In this document: positions 34,772-37,031 of the stretch, one piece after another | Layout: every line of letters begins with the position of its first letter | How positions within the stretch are numbered: position 1 is the first letter of the stretch | NCBI RefSeq assembly: GCF_001639105.2 | Contig: NZ_CP028903.1 | Location: forward strand, 904,102-941,132 | Direction of reading: 5' to 3' | DNA: 37,031 nucleotides | DNA from: Azospirillum humicireducens | Lineage (GTDB): Bacteria; Pseudomonadota; Alphaproteobacteria; Azospirillales; Azospirillaceae | Notes under the pieces: generated by a model | What the model was told of the DNA's origin: nothing | Database searches by the model: none | Seen by the model: the letters and a program-made list of their open reading frames with translations, nothing else | Program-made: the position numbers and the translations under genes

Positions 34772-35416
34772 TCAGGGAGCGGTGGCGACCACCGGCCGCA
34801 GGCTGTCGATCATGCGCGTCACCACGCGCTGGGCGACGTTGTTGACGCTGTCGCGGCTGAAATAGCCACGCCCGGCCTCCGACTGGCTGGAGGTCCACAG
34901 GACCGCCCCGTCGGAGACGCGCACCAGCCGGGCGTTCAGCCCGACCACCGGCTCCTCCCGCAGGCCATGCTGATATCCGTATTCCGACACGCTGCCGGCC
35001 AGCACCGCATCCGCCGCCAGCGCCCGGCCGGCGGCCTGCGCGTCGAGCGGAGCATCGGCCTGGGAGGCGGACGCCGCGGCGGGGCCGGCATCGGCGGACT
35101 TCATCTCCGACAGGCGGTTGCGGACCCGGCCGGCCTCCACCATGCGGACACCGCCGACGCCGTACAGCTCGGTGGAGACGAGATCGGCGGCGATCTGGCC
35201 GGCGTTGGGATGGTTGGTCAGGTTCTCGAACGGCAGAACGGCGACGGTGGCGCCGGCCGGCAGCGCGGCACCCGGCTGAGCGAAGTCGCGGCTGTTGATC
35301 CGCCCGACGCTGCAGCCCGCCAGCAGCAGCCCGGCCAGCAGCAGCACGCCGCAGGTCCGTATTCCCTTGGCCGTCATCCCCATAGCCGTCGGCTCCATCG
35401 CGTCACGCATCCCCAT
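34772..35416 (-). CDS. pelC: Pel outer-membrane-associated lipoprotein PelC
   Basis: Lipoprotein of 214 aa. The signal ends in the lipobox LLAGC after the stretch GVLLLAGLLLAGC. The mature part opens with a CsgG/PelC-like fold (ATVAVLPFENLTNHPNAGQI, ADLVSTELYGVGGVRMVEAG, AVLAGSVSEYGYQHG). PelC forms a ring at the periplasmic face of the outer membrane that guides the cationic polymer to PelB. It is longer than the 172 aa of P. aeruginosa because of an Ala/Asp-rich insert around residue 110. ATG 35416 has AAGGAAGGG upstream; ATG 35410 is possible. Confidence 0.88.
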   Translation of the reverse strand: MGMRDAMEPTAMGMTAKGIRTCGVLLLAGLLLAGCSVGRINSRDFAQPGAALPAGATVAVLPFENLTNHPNAGQIAADLVSTELYGVGGVRMVEAGRVRNRLSEMKSADAGPAAASASQADAPLDAQAAGRALAADAVLAGSVSEYGYQHGLREEPVVGLNARLVRVSDGAVLWTSSQSEAGRGYFSRDSVNNVAQRVVTRMIDSLRPVVATAP

Positions 35417-35460
35417 TCCGCCGTTTCCCTTCCTTTGACCATGAAGACGTTGACACACCG

Positions 35461-37029
35461 TCAATACCGCCAGACGAGAGTGACGCCGGCGCTGTTCACC
35501 GCGCTGGCCGTGCCGCGGGCGGTGGAGCGGGCATGGGCGGCGCGAAGCCCCAGTTCCAGCCCTTCCACCGGCTCCCAACCCAGCGAAACCGCGCCCTGCG
35601 GGCCGCTGCGCCCGCGCCGGTCATAGGCATAGCCGAGCTGGGCGGCGTAGCGGACATAATCGGTGAGATGGTCCTCGACATTGATCTGGAGCGCGTGGAC
35701 CTCGCGCGTCGCGGCCGGCAGCGGGACGTAGGTCTGTCCGTCCGCGTTCTGCCGTTCCTCGCGATGGCCGACATATTCGGCGTCCAGCACATAGGCGATG
35801 CTGGCGAGCGGCCCGGCCGCGTTCAAGGTGTAGCGCAGGGAGCCTTCCACCGTGGCGCTGCGCGCCAGATCGGCGGCACCGGCCAGCCCATAGCGGTTGT
35901 AGCCGGCGCCGAAGGACAGCGACCAGCGCTCCGACAGCCGGTCCTCCTGCTGCAGGAAAACCCGGTCGCGCCGGCCGCCGTCGACGATGCCCTCCAGGAA
36001 GGCGAAGTTGGGCTCGCTCCAGGCGAAGCCTGCGCGGGTCTCCGACTCCTCGTCACGCCAGCCATGGGTGTAGCCGGCGCCCAGCGTCCGTGGGGCGGCG
36101 TAGACGGACAGAGTGGAGCGCTGCAGCTCCGGCCAGTCATGGACCAGGGCAGCCTCCAGACGGGCGCGCGCGCCGTGGAAGGGCTCCAGCCGGCCGTCGG
36201 CGCGCTGGGCGGCGTCGACATCCACCTCGCGCCGTTCAAGTGCCCAGGTCAGGCTGGTGGAGCGGCCAAGCTCCTGCACGCCGCCGAGCCGCGCGATGCG
36301 CTGCATGTCGGCGTTGCGCACCTGCTGCCAATCGACGTCGAGACGGACGCGGTCGGCATTCGCGTACAGAAGCAGCGCCTTGGCCTGGACCAGCGACGGT
36401 TCGCCGGGCGTCAGATCCAGCGCACTGTCATAGGCCATGGCCGCCTCGCGCCAGCGGCCGAGCCGCTCCTCCGCCTGCCCCAGCAGGGCGGTGGATTGGG
36501 CGTCCCGCGGGTCCTGCGTCAGCAGGTTGCGCAGCAGCTCCCGCGCGGGGCGGACCTCCCCGTCCTCCATCATCGTGAATGCGCGGAAATAGTCGATGCG
36601 GCGCTGCGCGGCACGGTCGGCCGCCTCGGCCTGCGGCGTCGGGCGCGCGGCGGGGGCGCGGCTCAACGCAATGGTCACGCCCCTGTGGTCCGCCGCGATG
36701 TCGGCGGCGACGTCGGCGGCGGGGATCAGGACGACGCTGTCATAGCCGTAGAGGATGTTGTCGATCCAGGACTCCAGCCGCTCCGGCACGCGGTCGAGCG
36801 CCACGTCGCCGAGCGGCCGGCTGAAGCGCAGGACGATCTCGCGGCCCTGGTGCTCCACCTCGGTCGCGACCGGAGCGGGCCAGCTCAGGGCGAAGCGGGC
36901 GGCGCGATCCTCCCGCAAGGTTTCCAGACGGGCGGAGGACGGCGCCGGCTGGGCCTGGATGGGGGTGGCGGCGAGGAGGAGGGTGAGTAGAAGCACCAGG
37001 AATCCCCTCTCCCCCCCGCTCACGCGCAA
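35461..37029 (-). CDS. pelB: PelB-like outer-membrane porin with short TPR region, 5' end at window edge
   Basis: Up to 522 residues are visible and the frame is open to the edge. Near the N-terminus is a signal-like stretch (LVLLLTLLLAATPIQAQ), then a domain of about 100 residues I do not recognise, about two TPR-like helices (ELLRNLLTQDPRDAQSTALL, EAAMAYDSALDLTPGEPSLV) and a C-terminal beta-barrel of about 320 residues ending in Tyr (GVTLVWRY). Position before pelC and the TPR-plus-barrel plan fit PelB, the export porin, but P. aeruginosa PelB has about 1190 aa and 19 TPRs. Possible starts are GTG 36996, which has a GGGGAGAGGGGA ribosome site, GTG 37023, or a codon beyond the window. If it starts here, most of the TPR scaffold is missing or encoded separately. 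Confidence 0.75.
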   Translation of the reverse strand: MRVSGGERGFLVLLLTLLLAATPIQAQPAPSSARLETLREDRAARFALSWPAPVATEVEHQGREIVLRFSRPLGDVALDRVPERLESWIDNILYGYDSVVLIPAADVAADIAADHRGVTIALSRAPAARPTPQAEAADRAAQRRIDYFRAFTMMEDGEVRPARELLRNLLTQDPRDAQSTALLGQAEERLGRWREAAMAYDSALDLTPGEPSLVQAKALLLYANADRVRLDVDWQQVRNADMQRIARLGGVQELGRSTSLTWALERREVDVDAAQRADGRLEPFHGARARLEAALVHDWPELQRSTLSVYAAPRTLGAGYTHGWRDEESETRAGFAWSEPNFAFLEGIVDGGRRDRVFLQQEDRLSERWSLSFGAGYNRYGLAGAADLARSATVEGSLRYTLNAAGPLASIAYVLDAEYVGHREERQNADGQTYVPLPAATREVHALQINVEDHLTDYVRYAAQLGYAYDRRGRSGPQGAVSLGWEPVEGLELGLRAAHARSTARGTASAVNSAGVTLVWRY

Positions 37030-37031
37030 AC

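Overview
This 37 kb window reads as chromosomal or megaplasmid DNA of a high-GC alphaproteobacterium. Dense operons with ATGA start/stop overlaps, strongly G/C-ending codons, a HAMP-type chemoreceptor, paired ABC and TRAP carboxylate uptake and a pel exopolysaccharide locus would all fit an Azospirillum-like member of the Rhodospirillales. The genus is an inference from gene content, not from a marker gene.

Layout. (1) 1-1172, minus: the 5' part of a methyl-accepting chemotaxis protein. (2) 1490-15982, plus: a GntR/UTRA regulator with a perfect inverted repeat ahead of it, then one compact run: Tat-exported binding protein, two permeases and two ATPases of a branched-chain-amino-acid-type ABC importer, an isocitrate-lyase/PEP-mutase-family lyase, hydantoinase/oxoprolinase B and A subunits, an isochorismatase-fold protein lacking the family cysteine, a fumarate-reductase-type flavoprotein, and a LeuC/LeuD-like hydro-lyase pair. 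(3) 16005-22523, minus, converging on the first operon: SDR dehydrogenase, split transketolase (N and C halves), TRAP transporter P-Q-M and an L-threonate-dehydrogenase-like enzyme, controlled presumably by the divergent LysR gene at 22732-23679. (4) 23749-28025, minus: RND efflux pump and membrane-fusion protein, sharing an AT-rich operator/promoter region with divergent genes for a DUF2892 membrane protein and an AhpD-like CxxC protein. (5) 28778-37029, minus: pelB-like, pelC, pelD, pelE, pelF, pelG and a small secreted protein of unknown function; pelA is not in the window.

How the parts may work together. The most interesting unit is region 2. Its enzymes can be ordered into a plausible route that I do not recognise as a described pathway: uptake by the ABC importer; ATP-dependent opening of a cyclic amide or imide by HyuAB; a step by the Cys-less isochorismatase-fold protein; C=C bond formation or reduction in a dicarboxylate by the flavoprotein; hydration by the LeuCD-like pair; and carbon-carbon cleavage by the lyase to two small carboxylates. 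Order and substrate are inference. Region 3 looks like catabolism of a polyol, sugar or sugar acid by oxidation followed by ketol transfer, with no kinase or isomerase in view. Region 5 makes Pel polysaccharide under apparent cyclic-di-GMP control, because PelD keeps an RxxD motif.
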